Source: a virus. Taken from it: a stretch of DNA of 32,744 nucleotides. The notes under the pieces were generated by a model that was given only the letters and a program-made list of their open reading frames with translations, ran no database searches and had not been told where the DNA came from. The position numbers and the translations under genes are program-made. The stretch is from positions 1-32,744 of IMG/VR virus record IMGVR_UViG_3300044977_000177; one strand, written 5' to 3'. Below, in pieces: positions 15,062 through 22,316 of this stretch; position 1 is the stretch's first letter; every line of letters begins with the position of its first letter.

Positions 15062-17350
15062 TTACGATCCAGCAGGCGGCTGCGCTTGCGACTGCTGATC
15101 CGCCTGAATCTGCGTAGCCTGCTGCGCGGCTGCGGTCTGGGCCTGCGTTTCCGCTAAATTCTTTTCGTGTTCCTGCTCGGCGGCCTGCAGACCCACATCG
15201 TGCGCGGCGCGGTGATTCTCCAGCCAGAATTCCTTGTACATCTCCTGCTCTTGCTGCTCGTTCTGGTTTTTGGCTGAGATGAGCGCGACCAAAACCTTGA
15301 TATCGTTCTGCATCTGCGCGATGGTTTGCGCGTTGACGTGGCTGGCGGCATCGGCTGCTCCGTCGGCCTGAATCTCCATCTGCTTGAGCTGAAGTTTCGT
15401 GTCGGCTTCCAGTTGTCGCTTGGCTCGGTCCTGATGAAGTGCGGCGTTCTCGGTCTGCAGTTGCGAGAGTTGCGCCTGCAACGTCTGCATCTGCTGTTGC
15501 AGTTGTGCTGGGTCCCCGGTAGGCGGTTCGAGAATCTTTACCATCTGGTCGCCGATCGGACCCATTTGTTTCAACTGGATCATCAAGGCGAGAAGGTGCT
15601 GCTTCACCTGTGGGTCGAGCGGCAGTTCGGCCAACTGCTCGGTCAGCGTTTCCAGGTAATCACTGGCTTCTTCGCGCTGAGAATCCTCTGTCGGGCTAAC
15701 CGAGAGCGTCACGTCGTACTCTCCCAGCGTCATATCGTGATGCTGTTGCTGGCCCTGGTCGTCGGTGTATGGCTTGTTGATCCAAACCAGCTTCTCTTTC
15801 CCGTCCTTCATGCGGATCGGGACTTGTTTCGGCGTAATTTCGATTTTCGATTGCAGATCGTTGACGATGCGCCCTACGGCCACGATGAACCGGTTGTAGT
15901 TGTCGATGAAGTGGAAAGAGCCGATATCGGACTGCGCGTCCAGTTCTTGAATCGCTTTTCCCGATTTGGCGTTGGTGTCGTTTTTGCCGACCGAGGTGTT
16001 GTACATGCCCACGGCGGTTTGCCCGGCTCGAAGGAAGGATTCCGAGGCAATTTCCAGATTTTGCACCGGCGGATCGAAGGGCTCGCGGATCGGCGCCGGG
16101 GCTGGCGTCACGCCGTCTGGAAGCGTCGTTGGCTTGTAGTAGGTAACCGGTCTGGGGCTCCGGTTGGCGTCTTCCAATTCTTCCTCGTGGCCCTCAAACG
16201 ATCCTTCCGGCGCCAGGTAGTTAGTCCGCGGCACCATGCCGATTGCCTCGACCTTGCAGGTCTGAACGTAGTTGTAGGACATCTGGCTGTCGCGCGCGTT
16301 GCGGATCAAACTCAGCAGCATGCGCTTCGATCCGGCGGCTTCGGTGAGGTAAAGCTCTTTGCCGAAAATCGGAATGACCGGAATCCACTTTCCCACCCAC
16401 TCGTTTGCTTCGAGGATCTCGATGCCGTTGGTGAGATACTGCCAGATGGCGGGGATCCGGGTATTCCGCACGTTCAGGAGCGGAACGCGGATCTCCGGAT
16501 GGCCGTCCTGTTCGGGGTAGATGACGAGCGAGTCCTCGACCCGCCCGCCTCGCGCGAGAAGTTTCGATTTCAATTCGGTGAGGATGCCGGCTTTTCCGCC
16601 GTCAAACTGAAACAGTTCGTCAGTCTTGTGCTCGACTCGCCAGTATTCGGCGACGCGAAGCGATTTGTCCTTGAACCAGTCGGGTGCGGCCGTGATGTTC
16701 GCGCCTTCAAACTCCATGACCTCAGCGTCCGGCCATCGGCGGCGGAACTCGCTCTTGAGCATTTCGTCGATGATGTAGCAGTGAGTGGCGTCGGAGCAGT
16801 CGAGTTCCTTGCAAGCCGAGTCGAAGAGCACCGAATCCGGATTGGGAATGCGGCGAATGCAGATTTCCTGATCGAAACTGGTCGCCGAGGCGTAGCGCAG
16901 CGAGACGCGCGCGAAGCCATAGCTGCGCTGCACGCAGTTTTCAATGGCGGTGATGTAGGCGGCCTGGGCGTCGGACCGGTACTGAATGGCGCGGATGCGG
17001 TTTTCGCGCAATTCGGCGAGCTGGGCCGTCGCCCCAAAGCCGCGGGGAGAAAGTTTGATTTCGCGAGGATGCTGCCGGACTTCATTGATGACCAGATTGC
17101 AAAATTGATTGAGAAAATCGCAGGACATCATCGGGCGTTCACTGCCCGGAGTTCGTCGTGCCTGCTTTTCTTTTTCGGGCCAGGGATCGTTAGCGATGAA
17201 CTTCACGTCGGTTGCGCCCTGGTCGCGGATGGTCTGGAAGGCAATGGTGTCGGATTCGTAGTTCTCCCGCACTTCGCGCAGCAGCTTCTCGTCGGAGGTG
17301 CCGATGCTGTCGTGCTTATTGGCTACCGCTTTGTGGGCGACGTCGGGCAT
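15062..17350 (-). CDS. Portal protein, P22 gp1 type
   Basis: The product has 762 residues (P22 gp1 has 725). The N-terminal part DPWPEKEKQARRTPGSERPM, then SCDFLNQFCNLVINEVRQHP, is characteristic of the P22 portal family. Family-like features continue with ICIRRIPNPDSVLFDSACKE, VEAIGMVPRTNYLAPEGSFE and SGKAIQELDAQSDIGSFHF. The C-terminal 180 residues form a long Gln/Ala coiled coil, corresponding to the barrel region that reaches into the capsid. The dodecameric portal is the DNA entry and exit channel. The ATG at 17350 directly follows the upstream stop. Confidence 0.92.
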   Translation of the reverse strand: MPDVAHKAVANKHDSIGTSDEKLLREVRENYESDTIAFQTIRDQGATDVKFIANDPWPEKEKQARRTPGSERPMMSCDFLNQFCNLVINEVRQHPREIKLSPRGFGATAQLAELRENRIRAIQYRSDAQAAYITAIENCVQRSYGFARVSLRYASATSFDQEICIRRIPNPDSVLFDSACKELDCSDATHCYIIDEMLKSEFRRRWPDAEVMEFEGANITAAPDWFKDKSLRVAEYWRVEHKTDELFQFDGGKAGILTELKSKLLARGGRVEDSLVIYPEQDGHPEIRVPLLNVRNTRIPAIWQYLTNGIEILEANEWVGKWIPVIPIFGKELYLTEAAGSKRMLLSLIRNARDSQMSYNYVQTCKVEAIGMVPRTNYLAPEGSFEGHEEELEDANRSPRPVTYYKPTTLPDGVTPAPAPIREPFDPPVQNLEIASESFLRAGQTAVGMYNTSVGKNDTNAKSGKAIQELDAQSDIGSFHFIDNYNRFIVAVGRIVNDLQSKIEITPKQVPIRMKDGKEKLVWINKPYTDDQGQQQHHDMTLGEYDVTLSVSPTEDSQREEASDYLETLTEQLAELPLDPQVKQHLLALMIQLKQMGPIGDQMVKILEPPTGDPAQLQQQMQTLQAQLSQLQTENAALHQDRAKRQLEADTKLQLKQMEIQADGAADAASHVNAQTIAQMQNDIKVLVALISAKNQNEQQEQEMYKEFWLENHRAAHDVGLQAAEQEHEKNLAETQAQTAAAQQATQIQADQQSQAQPPAGS

Positions 17351-17713
17351 TTACTGAACGTTTCGAAGCTTCCGGTCGAGCGCATCCGAGGAGCGGTCAT
17401 AGGCTTCTCGTGCGGCGGCGCGTTCCGCCTCTTCGAATGTCACGCGCGGCATCTTCGTCTTTGCGGCTTTCTGGGCGATCCGTTTGGCCTTCTTGCCGCC
17501 TACGCCCATGAACATGGTGAAGCTGGGGACCTTGAAGGCAAGATGCGGGACAATGGCGTCATAGGCGGCTTTCCGTTTGTCTGCGGGCGTGGCAAAAAGA
17601 AACGCCCGAAAGTGCTCCTTCGAAAGAATGCGTTTCGCGAGTGCCGGCGCGGGGTTGAGGAGCGAGATCCCCGCATCCATCAACATCTGCGCGGCTTTGG
17701 CGTCCACGCTCAC
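17351..17713 (-). CDS. Hypothetical basic helical protein upstream of the portal
   Basis: The 120-residue product starts at a GTG at 17713, overlapping the previous stop as GTGA. It is helical and basic: SVDAKAAQMLMDAGISLLNP, then RILSKEHFRAFLFATPADKR, and VGGKKAKRIAQKAAKTKMPR. It ends with EEAERAAAREAYDRSSDALD. Its place between packaging accessory genes and the portal suggests an assembly helper. No family is recognised. Confidence 0.7.
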   Translation of the reverse strand: MSVDAKAAQMLMDAGISLLNPAPALAKRILSKEHFRAFLFATPADKRKAAYDAIVPHLAFKVPSFTMFMGVGGKKAKRIAQKAAKTKMPRVTFEEAERAAAREAYDRSSDALDRKLRNVQ

Positions 17714-17949
17714 CGCAGATTCTCCCGGCTTCGCCAGTTGTAGGAGTTCGACTCGCTCACGACGGATCGATTGCCCATACGGCGATGTTTTGCGGTTCCA
17801 GCTACGGCAGCATTGGCCTCGCGGATGGCGCGGCCTTCGTCGCCGGTGGATGCGAGCACCGAGTTGGCGCCGTCCGAGAACTGACGCCTCTTCTTCGGAG
17901 TGTTCGCTTTCTTGGTGTGACGCGTGGCGTCTTCGGGTTTCCAGGGCAT
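17710..17949 (-). CDS. Small conserved-type phage protein
   Basis: The 79-residue product begins MPWKPEDATRHTKKANTPKK and continues FSDGANSVLASTGDEGRAIR, EANAAVAG. This follows a small basic family common in phage packaging regions (W-K-P/A-x-D-A-x-R-x-T-K-K-A ... N-S-x-L-A-x-T-G-D-E-G-x-A-I-R-x-A-N). The function is unknown. The C-terminal 30 residues are less typical (RRMGNRSVVSESNSYNWRSR). It begins 1 nt after the preceding 24-residue frame and ends in a GTGA overlap. Confidence 0.75.
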   Translation of the reverse strand: MPWKPEDATRHTKKANTPKKRRQFSDGANSVLASTGDEGRAIREANAAVAGTAKHRRMGNRSVVSESNSYNWRSRENLR

Positions 17950-17950
17950 C

Positions 17951-18025
17951 TCAATAACCGATCGCGCGAGACATTAAAATATCGACCGCCCAGCCCACAT
18001 CTTTACGATCCAATCTGCGACTCAT
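17951..18025 (-). CDS. Possible 24-residue peptide gene
   Basis: A frame of 24 codons (MSRRLDRKDVGWAVDILMSR plus AIGY) exactly bridges two genes. Its ATG overlaps the stop of the upstream gene as ATGA, and its stop is 1 nt before the next ATG. The peptide is amphipathic. The fit into the junction pattern used throughout this operon supports it, but the length means chance cannot be excluded. Confidence 0.45.
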   Translation of the reverse strand: MSRRLDRKDVGWAVDILMSRAIGY

Positions 18026-18240
18026 TGTCCCGTCGGAATCTCGTTCAGCTCCACACCTGGAGCGTAGTAGCGCTTGCCGTTGTGCGGACACGGGTTGCCG
18101 TTTTGGAGTTTGCCGCCGTCTGGGTGAGTGAGGCTCATGCGGTCCGGATGGGCCGCCAGAACGGTGCGCGAAGCGTATTCGAGCACCGACCCGCACGCCG
18201 GGCACTCATAGTTGTGCTTGAGGTAGAAGTAGGCTGGCAT
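18022..18240 (-). CDS. Small zinc-binding-type protein
   Basis: The 72-residue product starts at the ATG at 18240 (MPAYFYLKHNYECPACGSVL). It has C-x2-C early and a later C-P-H (NGNPCPHNGKRYYAPGVEL), giving a plausible C-C-C-H metal site. A longer reading to 18291 would overlap the tRNA and is not preferred. The middle (VLAAHPDRMSLTHPDGG) is His-rich. The function is unknown. It belongs to a group of tiny Cys-rich genes between terminase and portal. Confidence 0.7.
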   Translation of the reverse strand: MPAYFYLKHNYECPACGSVLEYASRTVLAAHPDRMSLTHPDGGKLQNGNPCPHNGKRYYAPGVELNEIPTGQ

Positions 18241-18260
18241 TGGAATTACACTTACGAAGT

Positions 18261-18348
18261 GGAGAGTTGGGTGAGCGGCCGAAACCAGCACATTGCTAAC
18301 GTGCCGAGCAGAAATGCTCCGTCAGTTCGAATCTGACACTCTCCGCCA
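18261..18348 (+). tRNA. tRNA-Ser (anticodon GCU), CCA encoded
   Basis: The 88-nt gene folds as a class II tRNA. The acceptor GGAGAGT (18261-18267) pairs with ACTCTCC (18338-18344), then discriminator G and encoded CCA. The D-arm has a 3-bp GGT/ACC stem. The anticodon loop TTGCTAA gives GCU, with one A-C mismatch next to the loop. A long variable arm, GAGCA-GAAA-TGCTC, is diagnostic for Ser/Leu. The T-arm is GTCAG-TTCGAAT-CTGAC. It would read AGC and AGU serine codons. It lies on the plus strand between minus-strand genes. Confidence 0.93.
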
Positions 18349-18357
18349 TTTGCTCAG

Positions 18358-18519
18358 TTACTCCGGAACGCCTTTCCAGGGCACTCGCACCGTTCCGAAT
18401 CCCCACACGTAGTCCACCGGCTTTTCGTGCAACAGGCAGGCCTCCAGCGTCTCAACCAACAGGTCTTCGCCGACCTGCGGCTTTACCTCTGTTCCCGGCC
18501 AGTTGTCATTCTTTGGCAT
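18358..18519 (-). CDS. Small hypothetical protein (53 residues)
   Basis: The frame runs from an ATG at 18519, inside the end of the upstream HiPIP-like gene (14-nt overlap), to a TAA at 18358. The product begins MPKNDNWPGTEVKPQVGEDL and ends DYVWGFGTVRVPWKGVPE. A middle helix LLVETLEACLLHEKPV is predicted. The gene ends 9 nt from the 3' end of the tRNA on the other strand. The family is unknown. Confidence 0.6.
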   Translation of the reverse strand: MPKNDNWPGTEVKPQVGEDLLVETLEACLLHEKPVDYVWGFGTVRVPWKGVPE

Positions 18520-18712
18520 CGAACTTCTTGCACCAATCGGTTCCCTGAATCGGCGTCTTCACATGCTTGCAGCGCGGAACCATCGCGGGAATGTAGGCGA
18601 CGCAGAGTGAGCAGTGCTCGTCTTCGTGCCGTGAGGGGTGCTGGAAATTAACTGCGGCGTGCGTGAGTTTCTCGCTCGCCGGCCACTCCCCCGAAACTAA
18701 CTGGACCAGCAC
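18506..18712 (-). CDS. HiPIP-like small Cys4 protein
   Basis: The 68-residue product starts at a GTG at 18712, directly after the upstream TAG. Four cysteines, C34-x2-C37-x10-C48-x12-C61, with the context HCSLCVAYIP ... PRCKHVKTPIQGTDWCKKF, follow the high-potential iron-sulphur protein pattern (C-x2-C-x-x-Y/F ... C ... G-x-x-W-C). Classical HiPIPs bind one Fe4S4 cluster, but they are exported and a little longer; this one lacks a signal peptide. A zinc site is the alternative. It is one of several Cys-rich mini-proteins in this block. The fold call is a motif match only. Confidence 0.6.
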   Translation of the reverse strand: MLVQLVSGEWPASEKLTHAAVNFQHPSRHEDEHCSLCVAYIPAMVPRCKHVKTPIQGTDWCKKFDAKE

Positions 18713-19051
18713 CTAGCTTTCCAGTTCTTCCTCTTCGTCAGGCTCGTCCGCCTTCGTATTGCTTTTATTGGGGGACTCTTCCTTCTCTTCGATAATCGAG
18801 TGCGGGATGCCCATGTGCTCTGCGATGTGCTGCAGAGGGTGTCCTTTCGGCAACTCCACGCTCTCGCTGGGCTCGGTGAACGGATGCTGCTCCGATGGGT
18901 GTTCGTAGCTGGTGAAATGGTGCTCTACCACCGTCCCGCCGGTAGGATCTGCGCCCTTCATGACGCGGAGGTGTTCGAGGACCTTGGCTGGTTTCTTCGG
19001 CTTCTCCATTTCTCGTGGATTCATGCCGCCATGCGCGATGCTGGGACTCAT
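18713..19051 (-). CDS. Hypothetical acidic-tailed protein
   Basis: The 112-residue product begins MSPSIAHGGMNPREMEKPKK, with AAGGAGATCACC as ribosome site before the ATG at 19051. A conserved-looking middle, VEHHFTSYEHPSEQHPFTEP then GHPLQHIAEHMGIPHSIIEE, is His-rich. The last 20 residues are mostly Asp and Glu. His-rich plus acidic parts could bind metal, but this is only composition. It directly abuts the HiPIP-like gene. Confidence 0.7.
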   Translation of the reverse strand: MSPSIAHGGMNPREMEKPKKPAKVLEHLRVMKGADPTGGTVVEHHFTSYEHPSEQHPFTEPSESVELPKGHPLQHIAEHMGIPHSIIEEKEESPNKSNTKADEPDEEEELES

Positions 19052-19090
19052 GCTGGTGATCTCCTTGTCTGCAAACGGTTGAAACTCGAT

Positions 19091-19285
19091 TTACTTCTTC
19101 GCCGGCGCCGCGGCGCACGTCAGGATGGCCATGTCGCCGACCAGGCGCTCACTCATCTTGCGTCCCCCGAGGCAACGGATGCCGACTTCCTGGGCGCCAA
19201 GATGCGTGACCTGGTAGGTGTTCGGTTCGGCTGCGAAAACCATCAGGCCGCCGGCGATCAAAACGAACATCAGAACTTTCTTCAT
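19091..19285 (-). CDS. Small secreted or periplasmic protein
   Basis: The 64-residue product has a typical Sec signal peptide, MKKVLMFVLIAGGLMVFAAE, with likely cleavage near residue 18-19. The mature peptide of about 45 residues has two Cys (IRCLGGRKMSERLV, AILTCAAAPAKK) that may form a disulphide. The Shine-Dalgarno GAGGTAA stands about 6 nt before the ATG at 19285. Possible roles are superinfection exclusion or envelope modification, which is inference only. Confidence 0.72.
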   Translation of the reverse strand: MKKVLMFVLIAGGLMVFAAEPNTYQVTHLGAQEVGIRCLGGRKMSERLVGDMAILTCAAAPAKK

Positions 19286-19312
19286 GGAATTACCTCGAGT
19301 TGCCGGGAAGTT

Positions 19313-19840
19313 CTAGCTGTAGGTGCCGACCGAAACGGGCGTGAAAGTTGCCGCCGTAGGCAACAGGTTCACCAGCCAGGTGCGCGAAGTGTTTTGAGGC
19401 ACCGTGGCGGTCCCGTTGATCGTCACACCGGTTCCACCGACCAAAGTCAGGGTGCCGGCTCCGGTCTGCGTGATGGTCAGAATGAAATTGATTCCGCCAA
19501 CCAGCGCGGGATCGGTCAGCGGTAATCCCCATTGGGCCGCGAGATCGGCGAAGAGTTGCGCCGCAGTGCGCGTGGTCTGATTTCCCGGCACCGTGGCTGC
19601 GGAGTTCAGGAAAACCTGCAAGCCTCCGGTCAGGACGTTGGCGGGGATCGTTTGGGCGACAACGGCTGCCGCGAAGGCGGTGTACTGCGGACTGAAGGCG
19701 CCTATCAATTGCGAGGCGCTGCCTTGGGTGAAGGCGCCGAAGTTCGATATTGCTATTCCGACCAAGCCGAGCGTGGCAAAGATCACAGCCAGACCGACAG
19801 GGTGCGTGAAAAACGAGAGTGCGAGAGCGAGTGGAAGCAT
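19313..19840 (-). CDS. Probable virion protein with hydrophobic N-terminus and C-terminal beta module
   Basis: The 175-residue product starts at the ATG at 19840, supported by CGGAGACAAAACAA upstream; the open reading to 19966 adds no family-like sequence. Residues 1-33 are strongly hydrophobic (MLPLALALSFFTHPVGLAV, IFATLGLVGIAIS). The C-terminal part, GTLTLVGGTGVTINGTATVP then QNTSRTWLVNLLPTAATFTP, resembles the G-V-T-I-x-G-x-x-x-I-x-x-N-T-x-R module of phage structural proteins. It may be a head decoration or membrane-anchored virion-like protein. Confidence 0.65.
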   Translation of the reverse strand: MLPLALALSFFTHPVGLAVIFATLGLVGIAISNFGAFTQGSASQLIGAFSPQYTAFAAAVVAQTIPANVLTGGLQVFLNSAATVPGNQTTRTAAQLFADLAAQWGLPLTDPALVGGINFILTITQTGAGTLTLVGGTGVTINGTATVPQNTSRTWLVNLLPTAATFTPVSVGTYS

Positions 19841-19868
19841 TTGTTTTGTCTCCGGGAAAATCAGAATT

Positions 19869-20114
19869 TCAAAGGTCGAACATTTCGGTCCAGCGAGCGA
19901 TCCGGGCACGCTCAGGATGCGGTGGGCGGGTTTCGCCGCTGAACGCAGTCGAGTTGTCGCCGGCAAGCTGCAAATTCTGGCAGTGCGTGTTCTCTGCTAC
20001 GAAGCACACGGGGCAGGGAATCGATAAAGCTTTACCCACTGGCTTCGCCGAGGTGAAGTCGCGTAGAAACGGGTAAGTGTTCGTCATTGCCAGTGCTGTT
20101 TCGTGCGGAGTCAC
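19869..20114 (-). CDS. Small Cys/His protein of the packaging block
   Basis: The 81-residue product starts at a GTG at 20114, overlapping the upstream stop as GTGA; an ATG at codon 10 is an alternative. A C-P-V-C ... H-C group (IPCPVCFVAENTHCQNL) suggests a metal site. The C-terminal part GETRPPHPERARIARWTEMF is basic. The function is unknown. It is part of a consecutive set of three coupled small genes (20510 down to 19869). Confidence 0.65.
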   Translation of the reverse strand: MTPHETALAMTNTYPFLRDFTSAKPVGKALSIPCPVCFVAENTHCQNLQLAGDNSTAFSGETRPPHPERARIARWTEMFDL

Positions 20115-20305
20115 CGAATGGATGCGCCAGCGCTCAAACGAATCAGCGAAGGCCGCTGCGTGATTCCTCTTCGATAGCCGTTCTTGCGAATTTCTTCACC
20201 GAACGGGTCTTTTCTGGCTTCGAGCCGCTGCAAGCCGCAGTGTTTGGCTTTATGCCCGGCGCCGCCGCAAATATCGCAGCAGACGAAATGGTTGCCGATG
20301 CCCAC
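20111..20305 (-). CDS. CCHC zinc-knuckle mini-protein
   Basis: The 64-residue product starts at a GTG at 20305, with GGAAAG upstream. It contains a perfect zinc-knuckle spacing, C-D-I-C-G-G-A-G-H-K-A-K-H-C (C-x2-C-x4-H-x4-C), preceded by another Cys. Zinc knuckles bind single-stranded RNA or DNA. The C-terminal half is Arg-rich. Located between terminase and portal genes, it could act in packaging or as a nucleic-acid chaperone; this is inference. Confidence 0.7.
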   Translation of the reverse strand: MGIGNHFVCCDICGGAGHKAKHCGLQRLEARKDPFGEEIRKNGYRRGITQRPSLIRLSAGASIR

Positions 20306-20309
20306 AAAA

Positions 20310-20510
20310 TCACTTTCCTAGCTTCCGATTGGCCTTGGCTCGGACCGTCGCGGCCTGCGCGGGAGACAAAGTTCCCGCATTCACTCCCTGGGTAGCGCGA
20401 GCTTTTGCATTCGCGGCATGCGCCCTATCGGGAATTGGGAACCGCCGACCGGGCAAAGCAAATACGCTGTCCGCGAGAGCGTTGCGGGATTTGCTGGTGA
20501 GTTTCGCCAT
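20310..20510 (-). CDS. DUF6582-like small protein
   Basis: The 66-residue product contains ADSVFALPGRRFPIPDRAHA then ANAKARATQG, and GTLSPAQAATVRAKANRKL. This follows a widespread short domain (L-P-x-x-x-F/Y-P-I-x-D-x-x-H-A-x-N-A-L-A-R ... S-P-x-x-x-x-x-V-x-x-x-V/A), which I recall as DUF6582. It occurs in phage capsid or packaging loci. The function is unknown. The ATG at 20510 lies 9 nt after the previous stop. Confidence 0.75.
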   Translation of the reverse strand: MAKLTSKSRNALADSVFALPGRRFPIPDRAHAANAKARATQGVNAGTLSPAQAATVRAKANRKLGK

Positions 20511-20519
20511 GAGGATTTC

Positions 20520-20819
20520 TTAGTACATCATCGGTCGTCGCTGCAGGAAGCCGGACGCCAGCGCATTGTTGTATTGCGGGGCTTGCATCGGCATCGGCCG
20601 CGACATGGGAACGAACGGAGCTTGCGGCGCCATCGGTGGCTGTCCCGGAACCGGAGCTGCAGCGCCGGGCACGCTGTAAGGCTGCGGGTTGACTTCGATG
20701 GGATTCTGGATGGGGTTCGGTCCCGGAGACGGGAGCGACATAGGACCACCTGGCCGCACCATCGGTCCCAGCAATCTTCGCGGATCGTTGAACTGACTGG
20801 CGTAGGAGTTTGGGTACAT
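20520..20819 (-). CDS. Proline-rich small protein after the large terminase
   Basis: The 99-residue product is Pro/Met/Gln-rich (GPNPIQNPIEVNPQPYSVPG, PGQPPMAPQAPFVPMSRPMP). The ends are more regular: MYPNSYASQFNDPRRLLGPM and NALASGFLQRRPMMY. It starts 1 nt after the terminase stop, so translation is probably coupled. Such Pro-rich proteins are often disordered virion or assembly linkers. No family is recognised. Confidence 0.65.
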   Translation of the reverse strand: MYPNSYASQFNDPRRLLGPMVRPGGPMSLPSPGPNPIQNPIEVNPQPYSVPGAAAPVPGQPPMAPQAPFVPMSRPMPMQAPQYNNALASGFLQRRPMMY

Positions 20820-22316
20820 TTAAGACCACTCCGTTGTAGGGCGACGGGCGATGTTGGCTTTCGGTTTCGTAATCCCCACCGGCAACGCCCAGGTCAGACA
20901 GAAAGCATCGGCATCGTCGGGACTCTGTTCGCCGCGCGCCTGAATATCCTGCTTCGATTCGATCACCAGCTTGCCGGAAGAATTGATGTGGTAGCCGGGA
21001 AGCGAAAGCTGCGAGCAGAGAATGTCATCGTCCGGCAATCCTCCGAGCAGCAGCCACTCTTTGCATTTTCCGTACATGTGAGCGCGCATGTTCAGGAAAT
21101 GCGGATCCGGACTGGGACCGCCGAAATTCACTTCGAAGACATTCTTGAAATCCAGCGCGCGCAACCGCTCGACGATCGGCGCCCCAAACGCGCGGTCGAC
21201 AAACATCGCCGCTACGACTCGTCCCGGCCGGCGATCGCGCAGCAGCTCGGCACATACAGCGACGCGCTGCGATCGATCGGGATCGTGCTCTCCGGGGATG
21301 CGAATGGGTTTGAAGCCCTCGGGATTTCCGTCCAGGCCGCGGCGGGCGCGGATGACATTCCAGGCGCGTCCGCCGCCGGAGACATCGAAGCCGAGAATCA
21401 GCGGCTCGTCTGCCATGGCAAAAGCTTTGCGGGCCCGCGCGGCATCCACGCGCGCCTTGTCGATATACTGCAGCTCGGAAGCCGAAGGCGGATAGCCGAG
21501 GACGCGGACCTTATAGTGATCGCTGTCGATGCCGTAATCTTTTTCCCACTGCTTGATGAGTTCTTTGTTGGTGAAGCGGCTGGTATTGCTGTCGACGCGG
21601 CGGTGATTCCAGCGCACGGCGAGATCTCCGAACGAGATCCGGTAGAACTCTCCCGTGTTGCGCACCATCTGCCCCCACACGAACATCATGGGCTCGCCGT
21701 CGGTCAGGCCTCCGTAAGCCGTGTGGAAGATACCATCGGGAACTTCGCTAGCTTCATCGAACAGATACCAGCTCGTCGAAGTCTTCGCGTGTTGCCCGGC
21801 GAAGCTCTGACGGTTTTCCTCTTTACAGGTCTGCGCGAGCACCTTCCAGTCATCCGGGAATTGCTTGTGGTAAATCCCTCGAGCCTGGATATCGAACCAG
21901 TGACCGGTAATGCACAGCTTCGTCCAGTAGCGAATCGCCGCCCAGGTGCGGTTCTCGAGCTGCACATACGTGCCGGCGGTGACGGTGCCGATCGAGTGCG
22001 GCCGTGTCGAAAGAATAAAGTCGGTGAGCCAGGCGCCCATCGCGCTCTTGCCCGTGCCGTGGCCGCTCGATTCGTTCATCAGAATCGGCATGACCGGAGT
22101 GCGGCCGTCGAATTTGCGCTTGCGGATCTCCTTCCCGAGCTCTCGCAGAAATTCCTTCTGGTTGTCATCCGGGCCCGACTCGTGCTCGAGCGGACCGCCG
22201 GGTTCGCCCCAGGGATAGGCAAACATGACGAAGCCCAGCGGATCGTCGTAAAACTTAGCGACTTCGTCCGCGAGCTGCAGGTCGGGCAACTGTTCGAGTT
22301 GGGCGGTTGCGCTCAT
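20820..22316 (-). CDS. Terminase large subunit (DNA-packaging ATPase/nuclease)
   Basis: The product has 498 residues. The ATPase domain shows a Walker A SSGHGTGKS (residues 83-91) and a Walker B WYLFDEAS (183-190). The RNase H-like nuclease domain has LGFDVSGGG (Asp311), AAMFVDRAFG (Asp374) and SPDDADAF (Asp467-Asp470). It cuts concatemeric DNA and pumps it into the head through the portal. The ATG overlaps the small-terminase stop as ATGA (22313-22316). Its length matches P22 gp2 (499). Confidence 0.93.
   Translation of the reverse strand: MSATAQLEQLPDLQLADEVAKFYDDPLGFVMFAYPWGEPGGPLEHESGPDDNQKEFLRELGKEIRKRKFDGRTPVMPILMNESSGHGTGKSAMGAWLTDFILSTRPHSIGTVTAGTYVQLENRTWAAIRYWTKLCITGHWFDIQARGIYHKQFPDDWKVLAQTCKEENRQSFAGQHAKTSTSWYLFDEASEVPDGIFHTAYGGLTDGEPMMFVWGQMVRNTGEFYRISFGDLAVRWNHRRVDSNTSRFTNKELIKQWEKDYGIDSDHYKVRVLGYPPSASELQYIDKARVDAARARKAFAMADEPLILGFDVSGGGRAWNVIRARRGLDGNPEGFKPIRIPGEHDPDRSQRVAVCAELLRDRRPGRVVAAMFVDRAFGAPIVERLRALDFKNVFEVNFGGPSPDPHFLNMRAHMYGKCKEWLLLGGLPDDDILCSQLSLPGYHINSSGKLVIESKQDIQARGEQSPDDADAFCLTWALPVGITKPKANIARRPTTEWS

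Noticed and set aside
15326-17743. An 805-codon open frame on plus opposite the portal gene
   Set aside because: It is a mirror of the portal codon bias, shows no family-like sequence, and the minus frame is a clear P22-type portal.
18261-18348. The tRNA as remnant of a bacterial attachment site
   Set aside because: It is complete, lies deep inside the late operon and is far from the recombinase, so a phage-carried tRNA is simpler.
19997-20040. Another CTACGAAGCAC match to dispersed-element block 1
   Set aside because: It is inside a coding frame and lacks block 2 at 31 nt.
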